DNA of 64,000 nt from Brassica napus (lineage: Eukaryota > Streptophyta > Magnoliopsida > Brassicales > Brassicaceae): the NCBI RefSeq assembly GCF_020379485.1, contig NC_063446.1, positions 11,331,597 through 11,395,596 on the forward strand, given 5' to 3'. Below the pieces are notes generated by a model that was not told where the DNA came from, did no database searches, and saw only the letters and a program-made list of their open reading frames with translations. Shown here piece after piece: positions 1 to 12,540 of the stretch; position 1 is the stretch's first letter; every line of letters starts with the position of its first letter. The position numbers and the translations under genes are program-made.

Positions 1-639
1 TTGCTTATACAAAGCTATAATAAGAAAAGGAACGTGTCCTTGTGTATAGCAAGATTTCTATCTTTCACAGCTTAGGACACGAATCTTGAATGTTACTATT
101 AAGACGGTGAAGATATTAGGAAGAACTGAAGAAGTGGGGACTGGCCACGAGGGCAGGTGAGCTGTGGGCGTCATGTAATAAAAGTCAGATTCTCTTGTCA
201 TTAGCAAATTAATATTACTTCCTAATAAGCTTCTAGAGTCAAAGTCAAACGTTATCATTATTTATCATCTGTTTTAATGTGACTGCATTGTTATGCAATA
301 AGTCTTTTTTTGTGTAAAGGAACAATGCAATAAGTCTGCCTATTAAACATTGCAAGGATTAAAAGACTAAGAGGGCACTTACCATTGTTTAAACATATAA
401 TCTTGAATGGTGGTTACTTGTAGTATTTGAAGAATTAAAATCTTAGGAGTGAGTAGTGAGTAGGTCTTATCCGTTTTGAACGTGCCATGTTCGGACTTAA
501 CAAACTCCTATTAGTCAAACCAACACTATTAACAACTCCAACGTTAGATATTATATATCAACTTCACAACCTTTACCCATTATCATGCAGAAGCCACTAT
601 AGCAACTTATACCCAACGTGATCATCAAAACTAGCTTGG
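1..639. other. Intergenic, no gene seen
   Basis: AT-rich spacer at the window edge. Short open frames occur on both strands but none has a recognisable domain, splice pattern or compositional bias. It may be the far 3' flank of a gene outside the window. Confidence 0.5.
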
Positions 640-1255
640 CCAAAAAACCGGAACCGAAGACCCAAACCAGAACCGAACCAAAATATCCAAATCCGGAACC
701 GGACCGAAACCCTCAAATACTCGAGTGATTTCTATATTTCTATATACGAAATAACCAAACCGAACCGAAACCGAATCGAAACCGAATCGAAACCGAATAT
801 ATATAAAATATTAATTGTATATACAAATAACATAATTATATATATTTATAATTTAAATTTTATATTAAAAGTAACCAAAAATATTTGAAGAAAATTAAAT
901 TGTTATAAAATACCCAAACTACGCGAAGATTCTTATAGTATGTGGATATTTTTATTCAAAATATCTAAACTAATCTGAAATATCCGAGATTTTTATCCGA
1001 ATCATCCTAGTAATTTGATATTTTACCCAAAATACCCCATATTTAATCCGAATTATCCGAAATAACCAAACCAGAACCAAATAAGAACAAAATTTTCGGC
1101 TTATTTCCGATTTCTACTTTTATTATCAGAATCGATTCCGAAACAACCTAAACCGAACCCAAACCGAAAACATGTCATGCAGTAAATGGATCTTCTAATC
1201 CCTTATCTGAACTACCTGATACTCGAAATACCTAAACCGACACCCAAAATGCCCA
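640..1255. repeat. Degenerate CCGAACC-rich dispersed repeat
   Basis: The segment is built of degenerate direct repeats of AACCGAACC and AACCGAAAC-type words at both ends (about 640-810 and 1050-1250) around an AT-rich core in which ATATCC and AATCCGAA words recur. It has the look of a non-autonomous dispersed repeat of crucifer genomes. I could not define terminal repeats or a target duplication, so the class is unknown. Confidence 0.5.
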
Positions 1256-1748
1256 TGCCTAATCAAAACGATAAGACATTTGTCCGCATCGTTGTGGTCA
1301 TGTGATAGATGAGACATGAAAATGTGTTACAATACTTTTTATGGGGTTCAAGTTTTCCTCGAAAAAAATCACAGCTATATGAAATATTTGGGATTGAGTT
1401 TCAAAACATAGGGTATGAATGGGGACCACGGAACGGCGAGAAATAATGCATTCCCTAACGTTCCTAAAAAATATCACCATTCACAAGGAATAATTTTTTC
1501 TTCTCATTTCCTACCATTCTTTTTTTTGTAAAGAAATAAAGAACAAAAATATTTCTTGTTAAATTTGAGAAGGAACAACCATTTCTTTTCATTCCTGCAA
1601 TTTTATTCTTTTACGTTCCTTTTCTATTTGTTCTTCTTGTTTATAGATTTTATTTTAGTCGAAAAGCATTCTTGGATAGAAAATGTGAAAATCAGTTCAC
1701 TTTTTATCACTAAAAACTATTTTTCCAGACTAATCGGATTAGCTAATA

Positions 1749-2856
1749 TCTATATTATTAAAAGAGAAGTACCCATTTGAAAATGTTCTTACTTCATTAA
1801 TTAAACTCCCTTTTTTTTTGCTTCTCTTTTTCAATTGCATTTATGAAATATCCTAAATCGAATAAAACTGCCTAATTTATTACTTGTCTTTTCAGTTACA
1901 TTAATGAAATATGCTTAAATGAATTTAAACTTCCTATTTTATTGTTTGTCTTTTTCAGTTACCTTAATGAAATATTCTTAAATAAATTTGGACATAATGT
2001 CATTTAATCAACCAAAAAAACTCATGAGTTATCCTTACGTGCATAATTTTAATAATGGAGATTTTTAAAAACGTGCATCATTAAAATGTTACCTAAAACA
2101 TGCAGCACTAATAAATAACATGCATCAATAAAACTAGAATTTGACTCAGACAATTGTACGGATATTATTTTCAGTTGATTAAATTTAAAAAAAAATTATT
2201 TATTCAAAAAATATTTAAGAATGACTATGTTTTTAAAAATTATATGGTACTATTTGCTCATAACTCATTTGTCATTTGATAAATTGTTAGAAAGAAAATT
2301 TTAGCATAATATAACTCATTTGTCATTTGCTAAATTTATGGTTTTTATTTATATTTTTTATTATTTAATTATAATATTTTCATTTTATATTTGAAAGATA
2401 AATGAATTTTATTTCAAACAATATTTTTGTAAATGTATTTTTTAAAAAATAATCAATTAAAATTGTTATTATCATTGAATATCATTATTTTTGACATAAT
2501 TCGAGTTTTCGTTTACATCAAAACTTATCATATTTTAGGATAATTTTAATTTAAAATGTAATTTTCATATTTTTCAAACAAATTCTAAAAATATTTTTTA
2601 AATATTTTGTTATAATTGTTAAAAAAATATTGAGTTGCATTTCAAATAAAAAGGTAAAGATATTAAAAATATTCTAATTAAAATATGTAAAATTTAATAT
2701 AGTTTTAAGGAAATGGTCAAAATAAAAAAAATTATACATAAAATAATCATGATTTTTGTTAATTGGGCGGATCATTATTTATATGATATCGCATACGAAA
2801 GAAAAATTTCTGTTTTTAAAATTATCTAATTAACCCGGCCGCGGATCAGGGTCTAG
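1749..2856 (+). mobile_element. Non-autonomous Helitron, about 1.1 kb
   Basis: The 5' end reads TCTATATTATTAAAAG, a typical crucifer Helitron start. The 3' end has a GC-rich short palindrome (CCGGCCGCGG) followed by GGTCTAG and a T. Insertion is between A (1748) and T (2857) without target duplication, as expected for Helitrons. Inside, about 1820-1990, a unit of roughly 73 bp is repeated three times; each carries TCAGTTAC- and AATGAAATAT-like words. No coding capacity was seen; the remainder is AT-rich. Confidence 0.7.
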
Positions 2857-3311
2857 TGATATATTAAAAAGAAAACATAACACAACCCAAGCCCAAACTA
2901 GCTTTTAAGCACAATCTCGCATCTAACCACAAACAAGTTGCAAACGGAGAATACCCGTGAGGAGAAGTGTAGCTCCTGCAGATAAAGATCCCAAAAGCCT
3001 CACTTTGATATGTAACATTTGCACAACTCACTACTGTTGTCACTCTTCAAAAATTCACACATTTGCACACTCACTACATTTCCACTCTTCAAAAATCCAC
3101 GCATATCCCATCCTCAAAATATATTACACTTTGAATCTTTATCTGCAGCAATCTGAGGCTTAGTTTTTCAAAACAGAACTAAAGAAATGGAGTAACTCAC
3201 AATGTAGACGCAATGCAACAACAACTCTATTCACATTAATGCTTTTGAAAAAGAAGCAGAAGCAGAGGTTAAGAGATCAATGCCAAGTCCCAAATGCTCT
3301 CTTTTCTTTCA
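2857..3311. other. 3' flank of the WVD2-like gene
   Basis: Non-coding stretch between the Helitron end and the stop codon of the minus-strand WVD2-like gene. It probably holds the gene's 3' UTR and polyadenylation region. A short direct repeat, CACTCTTCAAAAAT(T/C)CAC, occurs at about 3041 and 3082. No gene seen. Confidence 0.5.
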
Positions 3312-5306
3312 TCAGCCTCCCACTGCAACTTCACTTGCCATAATCTCAGCCTTCACATGTAAGCTGTTGGAGTTTGGTTCCATATCTTCGGGCTTAGCAG
3401 CCACGGGAGAAGCCTTCTCTTCCTCTCTTCTTTTCTCCACTTCTTCTTTCTTCCCTTCATTTTTCCTTTCTTTAGCCTTCCATGTCTTTTCCTGAGACTT
3501 TGTTATGGGTTTCTTCAAGGTAGATGATGATGATGATGCTAAGTCTTTTGGTTTTGTCACACGAGGACCGGTTTCACCTCCTGTTGCATCACTGCTACTC
3601 TTCCTGCGTCCTAGCTTTGGAGATTTAGGACGAGTAGTTGGTATCTGCAACATTTTTTATGCACCACACGTCGATACAAACAACAATTTAGGACAAGTAA
3701 TGATGATTCACATAGGAAGAGCAAAGAAGCAAACCTTCTTCAATTCAACCTTAGGTGGAGGCTCTTTGTAGAAACTAGGCATAGGACCAGCCTTAAACGT
3801 CAAGCTCTTCCTCAACCTTTTGATCTCTTCTTCCTGACTCTCCTACACAACGTACCAATAAGAGTTTCTATCCATTATAGAAGATGTCAGAATCAATAAG
3901 AGTTTTACTCTATTATAGAATAGTCTTTTAAGTAAAACCTTTGATTTAGCCTGCAAAGTAGTCTTCTCCACTTCCTTAGCATGGATCTTCTCTTCTAGTT
4001 TCATATAGAACTTAAAAAAAAAAGAGACACAAATTAGAGAGGAAACTAAAAGACATGCTGTTGAAAAGGTTGCAAGTATAGAGAAAGTGCATTAGGAGCA
4101 GTAACCTCCTTCCGTTTCTCAGCTCGTTCCTCCAACCTGAATGAAAATCCAGAGGCAGACCCAACGCTGCTTCTCCGCCCACGAGGTGTAGCCGTTCTGT
4201 TGGACATCAAAACATTATATATATATATATATAGAGAGAGAGAGACATATGTAACTAATGAACATAAGTGAAGAAGATGAAAGAAATTGGCATACGAAGT
4301 GGTGGTTGAACGTGTGTCATCATCTTCCTTGCTTGTTATAGGTTTAGATACTTTATCTGCCACCCTGTAGATTCAAAGATGCATACACTTTCACAAACTT
4401 CTTTTAATGTAATCCAACATTTTCACATTCCAACGTATATGTGCCAAAATATTATAAACAAAGAGGGCTTACACAGCAGTGGTTAATGGGACCTCCTCAT
4501 TGTTCTTGTCTGCAACTTCATCTTTAATGGATTTAGAAGCTTCTTCTACCACTAATCTGCATATACATTCAGATGTTCACTTTCGCATAATTTGTTTAGT
4601 TGGCTTATATTTATTGGGAAATATGAAAACATTTTTTGACTCACTTGGAAGTAGGGACTGAAGCTGCATCATTAGAAATGGGTTTCACAGGCTAACACAT
4701 CACATGAAGAAGAAAAAACTCAATAAGTTGAGGACATGAAAGCTTCAAAACAACTAACAAAGATATGTTGCGTTAATTCCTATAAAATGATTCAGTAGTT
4801 ACCATAGTTTGCTTTTTGATGGGAGCAGATACTAAACTGTTGCGCTTGGCAGAAACACCGTTGTTTGAAGAGAGAGTGGCCTTTGGTTTGGATCCATTTG
4901 CAAAGACAGGTTTATGACTAGCCTTTGTTGGTGTTGCATCAATGCTCTTAGCATGAACTCCGAATGAAGAGCTCTGAGAAAGGAACCTCGGGCTACGAGA
5001 GAAGGTCCCTGTCTTTTTCTTGACAGCTTTATTATTATTAGCTGTTTTACTCTTCACTGAAGTACCCCCAGCCTCAGCGAGGTCTGCTTCCTGCAGAGAA
5101 AAGATTGATGTTAGTACACTAACAAAAAACACGGAGTCTTGTAAGAAAGCTAATACCTTTACAGGAACTTTATCATTGACGTTGTCAGTTGTCTCGGTAG
5201 ATAAGTCAAGAGTCTCAGGTATGTTCTTGTCCTTGGAACTGTCAACATCAACATTCTCTTCCTCTTTCTTCGAATCCGCAACAACACTCACATCCTCTGA
5301 CGCCAT
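3312..5306 (-). CDS. WDL4: WVD2-like TPX2-domain microtubule-binding protein
   Basis: Microtubule-associated protein of the WAVE-DAMPENED2-like/TPX2 family, which bundles cortical microtubules and influences anisotropic cell growth. Nine exons join with GT-AG borders: 5306-5157, 5090-4803, 4691-4645, 4556-4473, 4364-4296, 4196-4106, 4010-3939, 3842-3735, 3644-3312. The sum is 1242 nt, exactly in frame, giving 413 aa, close to the 430-480 aa usual for the family. The N-terminal half is acidic, then Ser/Lys-rich. The TPX2 C-terminal domain lies at about residues 228-302: [14 protein letters not shown], then the KLEEK signature ([13 protein letters not shown]), then [19 protein letters not shown]. 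The tail is basic, with Ser/Thr-Pro sites and a Lys/Glu-rich helix. It corresponds by position to At2g35880 (WDL4); the symbol rests on synteny and memory. The start is the first ATG of the frame. The gene looks intact. Confidence 0.88.
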
Positions 5307-6508
5307 TCAACCAACAAAGATGATGAATGAGAACTCAGCTCAGATCCATGTCCAAACTAAAGAGGGATTTTTTTATTTTTTTTTTATCTCAAGAAGCCAC
5401 CCATTGTTCCACCTGGTTAACATAGCAATACTTAGTGTCAACTGTCAACTATCATATTAAAAAAAGAACACTCAAATTACTCATTTCCTTCAATTTGTTT
5501 ATATGCACTTTTGATAATTTGCTAAATCAAAAAGTACCAAACCCAAGTATAAAACTTGTCTAAGCAGTAAAATCATAACATCACTTCCAGTATTTAAACC
5601 AAACTCGCTTAACTATGATCACAAACTATCCTTGTCTTCAGAAAAAGACAAAACCTTTGTTTAAAAAGAAAGCATGTTCCTAGATTAGGACAAACTAAAA
5701 AACAAACCCACAAGTCGAAAATCGAAAATTGAAATCAGGGACGAGAACATAAGTACTTCAAAACAAAACCATGAAGCATCAATCATACAAGTTCCTTTAA
5801 GACAAAAGTGAAAAGGTCCATATATTATTAGCCTCTTTGGATGATTAAGAAAGGTGTTTATGCTTTTCTACCAAAAGCTTCGTATGGTTGAAAGAGGAAG
5901 AAGCGAGTCTTTGTATCTTGTGTGGAATGAACGTCAAAAAGAGAGAAGATTTTAGCCAAAACGATGACCAAATGACCGAAACGCCCCTCATCTTTTGATA
6001 GGTCTTTGACCTTTATTAGACTCTTCCCCGAATATTAATTATTCTTTTAAAAAATTGTCATAAGACAGCTAATTTGTATTTTTATAGTATGATGTATGAG
6101 ACAGGAGTTCGTGGAATGATTAGATTCAAAGGGTGTACTGTATAAGATTTGGAATTGGAATCCGAAAAATAATTTATCCATTATCAATGAAAATGACGTT
6201 AATACAATGTCTGTAAATAGTTACTTTTTATGAAATGGTTGAATTTGATGTGTATTAAATAATCAAACGTAAATCTTCAAAAGAATAGTAAATTGTTATC
6301 TTGTACAATAATCGGTATAATAATTTTTTTATAATTTATTCAAACAATAAATCAGTTTTTTAAAAAATTCATAATAGTTGTGTGCTCAGTATACGTTGCA
6401 ATCATAACAAGGTCAAAAATAGTCAACGAGTGAGGAAAGGGTAGAACTGTCAATAGAGAAGAAAAGATGCAAATGATTGAGATTACGCAAAGCACACTGT
6501 TGAAGAAC
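5307..6508. other. Upstream region of the WVD2-like gene
   Basis: Promoter-side spacer of the minus-strand WVD2-like gene. It is AT-rich, with no convincing reading frame and no TATA box I can assign with confidence. Nothing else was recognised. Confidence 0.45.
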
Positions 6509-6548
6509 GTCGGGGGGGTGTGGGTGTGGGGGGGGGGGAGGAAGAGGG
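6509..6548 (+). other. G-rich tract, potential quadruplex
   Basis: A run of G-tracts on the plus strand: a G7 block, two GGG blocks separated by TGT or T, a G10-class block, then GAGGAAGAGGG. Four or more closely spaced G-tracts meet the usual G-quadruplex pattern. It sits about 1.2 kb upstream of the WVD2-like start codon and directly before a dispersed repeat at 6560. Confidence 0.5.
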
Positions 6549-6559
6549 AAAAAAATGGT

Positions 6560-6815
6560 CTTCGTTAACAGCGAACCACTGCAAACACTAACCCCTCAAG
6601 GCCTCGAGACATACCTGTCGCATGCGGTCCCCACTCTTCTGTCCGTTATTGCTGACGTGTCAATACCGTCTCACATGATTGGTTTTCACCATCGGGACCC
6701 ATCCAACCCCGCCTGAGCTGTCTTGACGAGTTCTCGTTTACCAAAACTACTGTACCACGTAGGTGGTGAGCTGTGATTTCCACGGTCAGATCTTGTGAGA
6801 CCCATCTTCGAAGAT
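6560..6815. repeat. 250-bp dispersed repeat, copy 1
   Basis: The segment is clearly similar to 35430-35680 in the same orientation. Shared stretches include CAGCGAACCA, AGACATACCTGTCG, ATTGCTGACGTGTCA, CACATGATTGGTTTTC and CGGTCAGATCTTGTG. It is moderately GC-rich compared with its surroundings. No reading frame is conserved between the copies, so it looks like a repeat or ancient duplication rather than a gene. It contains a TGACGTG element, an ACGT-core word. Confidence 0.6.
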
Positions 6816-6870
6816 TTTGTTCTCAAAAAGTCTGTTTTTATCATATTTAATATAAAGCATATTTTATTAT

Positions 6871-7556
6871 TGAGAAAACAACTACTAAAACCTTGGACTT
6901 TCAAATTATAGCAAAAAAAAAACTTATAATTCATGTTTGAACCATCAACTTTTAAATATTAGTCGTTTTAATTCTCATTTTTGTTGATTCGGCCAATTAG
7001 GAAATTTGAATAATCAAATGTTAAAATCGAGTAACATCCATTATATCCAATACAACAAACACTGCTTAAAAATTATTTTGTTTAAGAAAAATCCAAATCG
7101 ATTTCATTTTCTTCACTCGAAAATTTAATCACCATTTCCCCATATCAATTTCAGAGACAATCTCCGATGAACACATGCAATGGTGGTTTATCAAAATGAT
7201 GAGAATCATTACATATCGCCGAAGAAACCACAATTGCTTGACTTCATCGAAGATTGTCGCTGAAATCAATTTGAGAAATATGAAATCGAATTGCGGATTA
7301 GATTTTTGAGTGAGGAAAATGAAATTGATTTAGGAACTTTCTTAAACAAAATGATTTTTGAAACAACGCTATATTGTGTATAATGGCCATTATTCAAAGT
7401 TAACAGTTGACTATTCAAATTTCTAAAATGGATGTGTAAACATAAAATGAGAGTTAAAACAACTTGAAAGTTGAGGAATATTTTGGCTAAAACACGAGTT
7501 ATAGGTTTTTTTTTCTTTAATTTGAAAGTTCAAGGTTTTAATAATTATTTTCTCTT
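6871..7556. mobile_element. Fold-back element with about 310-bp arms
   Basis: The left arm (about 6871-7200) and right arm (about 7230-7556) are inverted copies with scattered mismatches. Examples are CCTTGGACTTTCAAATTA against its inverted partner near 7520, and AATTTCATTTTCTTCACTC-like words near 7110 matched by the complement near 7310. Almost the whole element can fold on itself, leaving a loop of about 30 bp. No coding capacity was seen. This is a non-autonomous TIR or fold-back element; the superfamily is not assignable because the target duplication is unclear. Confidence 0.6.
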
Positions 7557-7674
7557 TATTTACAAATTTATTCAGTTTTTTTATTTGATAATTTTACATA
7601 TAAAAAATAAAATTTTTTTTAATATCAATAAACATCGTTTATAATCAAATTTTAGCTTTTCAACAGTAAAATAC

Positions 7675-8221
7675 TAGGCCTGGGACGGTTCGGATATCCG
7701 GGCAATTTTAAGATATCCGGATCCGGATCCTTATCCGGCGGATCCATAATTTTACTATCTTTATCCGGATCCGGGGTTCTCCGGATATCCTTCTAAAAAT
7801 TGTAATATCCAGCGGATATTCGGATCCGAATTTGGATCCTTAAAATAAATAAAAAATAATATTAATATATATAAAATATTAAAAATAATTAAAAAATAAA
7901 ATTTATATAATGTTTTTAATTATTTCTATGTATAATATTAATAAATTTACATAAAATTTATATATACTATATAAAAATGAAAATATATTAAATAAAATTA
8001 ATTTTTATATATTGATATTAATATTTTTGAAATAGTTATTAATAAAACTTACGGATCCGGATATCCGGACTAAAAAATTAAGATATCCGGATCCGGCTTT
8101 GACGGATCCAACATTTTACTATCAGGATCCGGATTCGGCCCCTCTGGATATCCGGATTTTTGGATCGGATCCGGATGAATCAAAGATCGAATCCGGATCT
8201 CGGATAAAAGTCCCATGCCTA
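7675..8221 (+). mobile_element. Palindromic hAT-like non-autonomous element, copy 1
   Basis: Termini are TAGGCCTGGGAC and, inverted, TAGGCATGGGAC. An exact 8-bp direct repeat TAAAATAC flanks the element at 7667-7674 and 8222-8229. TAGG-type ends with 8-bp duplications are typical of the hAT superfamily. Both halves are dense in GGATCCGGATATCC words arranged as an imperfect palindrome around an AT-rich core with no reading frame. A second copy lies at 63152-63701 in the opposite orientation. Confidence 0.72.
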
Positions 8222-8500
8222 TAAAATACCCAAGTCTAGCTTTAATACTACTGTTCAATTTTTTCTATAGTTTATGATTCACCCAATCAATAAATTATAG
8301 TATATCTGTATAAACATTACTTTAAAAAAAAATCTAAACACTATTTGCAGAGTAAAATCATTTACATTGGTATGATATATCTTAAACTAAATATAGAGAA
8401 ATGAACAATAATATTTTAAATATAAAGTAAAATTGTGTATTTATACTGTTTTAAAAATATATGTTTTATAAAATAAAAAGTGGTAAAATTTTAATATTTT

Positions 8501-8515
8501 CACTACAAGAAAACA
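8501..8515 (+). repeat. CACTA terminal inverted repeat, left
   Basis: CACTACAAGAAAACA, identical to the inverse of the right end at 16622-16636. The match stops at the sixteenth base. Confidence 0.93.
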
Positions 8516-8518
8516 TCA

Positions 8519-8960
8519 CTTTAACGAGGGCGGTTTTCCTCGTTATTTCGTCGTAAAAGAGGCTTTACGACGAAATAGCGAGGAAGCGCGTTTGCTCGTT
8601 ACTCGTCCGTCGTAACACATATTTCCTCGCTAATTCGTCGTAACTTAGCGAGGAATATATTTCGTCGTAAAGACGAAGTAGGGCGATTCGTCGTAAAGAC
8701 CACGTCAATATTCCACGCAAAGACGTCGCTACAATTCCTCGTAAATACCTCGAAATGAGTTCCTCGTAACCTACACGTAAATACCTTGAAAGAGTTTCCT
8801 CGTAAAATACACGTAACAACCACGAAACGATTTCCTCGTAAAATACTCGTAAACTTTTCCTCGTTATTTCCTCGCAAATGTTTCCTCGTAAAATAGTCGT
8901 TAATTTTTTCTCGTCATTTCCTCGTAAGGTTTCCACGTAAAGAGGTCGTACATTAGCTAC
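8519..8960. repeat. CACTA subterminal repeat array, left
   Basis: Dense, irregularly spaced copies of CGTCGTAAA, CCTCGTAAA and TTCCTCG words in both orientations. In En/Spm elements such subterminal repeats are binding sites for the TNPA protein and bring the ends together. Long open frames read through this array only because it lacks stop words; they are not genes. Confidence 0.85.
8538..8583. repeat. Subterminal hairpin
   Basis: Two 20-nt arms, CCTCGTTATTTCGTCGTAAA and an inverse copy with one mismatch, are separated by six bases. The perfect part could form a stable cruciform close to the transposon end and presents two inverted copies of the TTTACGACGAAAT word. Confidence 0.75.
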
Positions 8961-9132
8961 GAATTTACTTCGTTTTTATTATTTTTACAGAATTTAAAAA
9001 TATAATTAAAAAATAATTAAAATTATTTAATTTAATAATAAATTAAAATTTAAAATAAAAATAAATCAAAATGAAAATATTTTATATATAAATAAGTTTT
9101 GAATTTATATAATACAACAACCAAAAAAAAAA

Positions 9133-10964
<1,832 letters not shown>

Positions 10965-11028
10965 TGCTACGAAATGGAGAGGAAGTAGAGAGGAAGTAGA
11001 GAGGAAAGAAAGAGTGAGCGCTCGGGTG

Positions 11029-11036
11029 TATATATA
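11029..11036 (-). promoter_or_regulatory. TATA box of the TNPA-like gene
   Basis: TATATATA on the minus strand about 65 bp upstream of the inferred ATG, followed by a CT-rich leader. Position and context fit a plant core promoter. Confidence 0.5.
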
Positions 11037-11040
11037 AGAT

Positions 11041-12310
11041 TACATATCGTCGCAAATTCCTCGTAAGTTTACGACGAAATAGCGAGCAGTTACAAAGGCC
11101 CGTCTTTTTTTTACGAGGAAATTGCGAGGAATCACAAAGGCCCGTGTTTTTTTATACGAGGTATTAACGACGATTTACCTTACGAGGAATTAACGAGGCT
11201 TGCTTTCCTATAAATATACCCACAACTCTCACTCTCAAACCACACACAAACTCCCAAATCACACCTTATCTCAAATCACAATCCTCAAAAAAATCCTATT
11301 CAAATTATAAATATTTGAAAAAAATAGGAAAAGGAGAAGATATTAGAATTCATGTGGGCGAGACTTACGTATTATAATTGCTGGAAGTCTTGCCACATGT
11401 TAATCTGGTATTTCTCTCATTTTCCTTTTTTTTCAAGTTTGTACACTACGAGATATTTACGACGATTTGTACTTACGTGGAATTAACGGGTTTATGTATA
11501 AATCCGTTTACGTGGTCTTTACGACGATTTCTGCTTACGTGGAATTAACGAGTGTTTTGTTTAAATCATTTTACGTGGTAGTTACGACGATTTCATCCTA
11601 CGAGGACTTTACGACGATTTGTGCTTACGTGGAATTAACGAGTGTTATGTTTAAATCCCTAGAATCCGAAACCCGAAACCCGAAACCCGAAACCCAAACC
11701 CGAAACCCGAAACCCCATACCCGAAACCCCAAACCCCAACCCCCAAACCCGAAACCCGAAACCCAAACCCCCATCTTTAATTTTCTACTTCATATATTCC
11801 AAACCCCATATTTAATTTTAAGTTTCGTCGTTATTTTTAACGAGTGTTATGGTTAAATCCCTAGAACCCGAAACCCGAAACCCGAAATCCAAAACCCGAA
11901 ACCCCAAACCCCGAACACCTAAACCCGAAACCCCAAACCCGAAACCAAAAACCCGAAACCCGAAACCCGAAATCCAAAACCCGGAACCCCAAAACCCGAA
12001 ACCCCAAACCCCAAACCCGAAACCCGAAACCCGAAACCCGAAACCCGAAACCCCAAACCCCATATTCCTTATTTTCTACTTCATATATTCCAAACCCCAT
12101 ATTTATTTTTAGGTTTCGTCGTTATTTCCTCGTTGTATTACGTTATATTTACGACGATTTCATCCTACGTGGTTTTTACGACGAATTCATCCTACGTGGT
12201 ATTTACGACGATTTAGTCCTACGTGGAATTAACGAGTCCTTCGTCGTTATTTACTCGTTGGAATACGAGGACTTTACGACGATTTAAGCTTACGTGGAAT
12301 TAACGAGTGT
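11041..12310. repeat. Internal array of subterminal-type motifs
   Basis: The stretch between the two transposon genes is filled with TTTACGACGA, CCTCGTAAG, TACGTGGAATTAACGAG and similar words. They are the same vocabulary as the two ends of the element, although the array lies 2.5 kb or more from either end. A sequence resembling a diverged terminus, CACTACGAGATATT, occurs at 11444. Either this is a promoter and enhancer region bound by the element's own protein, or it is the remnant of a nested related element. Confidence 0.75.
11209..11216 (+). promoter_or_regulatory. Possible plus-strand TATA box inside the CACTA
   Basis: TATAAATA is followed at 11221-11290 by a CT/AC-rich leader-like tract and by an ATG at 11352 that opens a 44-codon frame (11352-11486). 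This frame is on the strand opposite to both transposon genes. The pattern looks like a plant core promoter but no product was recognised. Confidence 0.3.
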
Positions 12311-12361
12311 TATGTTTAAATCCCTAGAATCCAAAACCCGAAACCCGAAACCCCAAACCCC
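11662..12361. repeat. Telomere-like CCCGAAA islands, three-fold module
   Basis: Tandem heptamers CCCGAAA, with CCCAAAC variants, occur in three islands: about 11662-11772, 11868-12062 and 12336-12361. Each island is preceded by TTAAATCCCTAGAA and followed by an AT-rich tail containing TTTTCTACTTCATATATT and AAACCCCAT. The whole module (leader, heptamer tract, tail) is therefore present three times. The heptamer differs from the Arabidopsis-type telomere repeat CCCTAAA at one base. Confidence 0.85.
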
Positions 12362-12540
12362 ATATTCCTTATTTTCTACTTCATATATTTCAAACCCCAT
12401 CTTTATTTCCATTCCAAACCACAATTCCCACATTTGCTTATTCATAAAACAAACTCCCACATTACCTTATTCATAAAACAAACCCCACATTATCTTATTC
12501 ATAAAACAAACTCCCTCATCTTATTCATAAAACAAATACA

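Noticed and set aside
3280..3495. Plus-strand frame over the last WVD2-like exon
   Set aside because: Antisense shadow of a Lys/Glu-rich coding exon.
5020..5460. 146-codon plus-strand frame
   Set aside because: Antisense of exons 1-2 of the WVD2-like gene; spans the intron without splice logic.
8565..8936. Long open frame of 123 codons on the minus strand with repeated LRGN-like phrases
   Set aside because: It reads through the CACTA subterminal repeats; the protein periodicity is only the repeat motif translated.
11444..11457. Possible second CACTA terminus inside the element
   Set aside because: Only one diverged end is visible and there is no partner or target duplication, so a nested element is not listed as a feature.
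11818..12112. Open frames encoding Gly/Phe-rich or Pro/Lys/Asn-rich repeats on both strands
   Set aside because: Direct translation of the CCCGAAA heptamers, which lack stop words in several frames. Not a silk-like or collagen-like protein.
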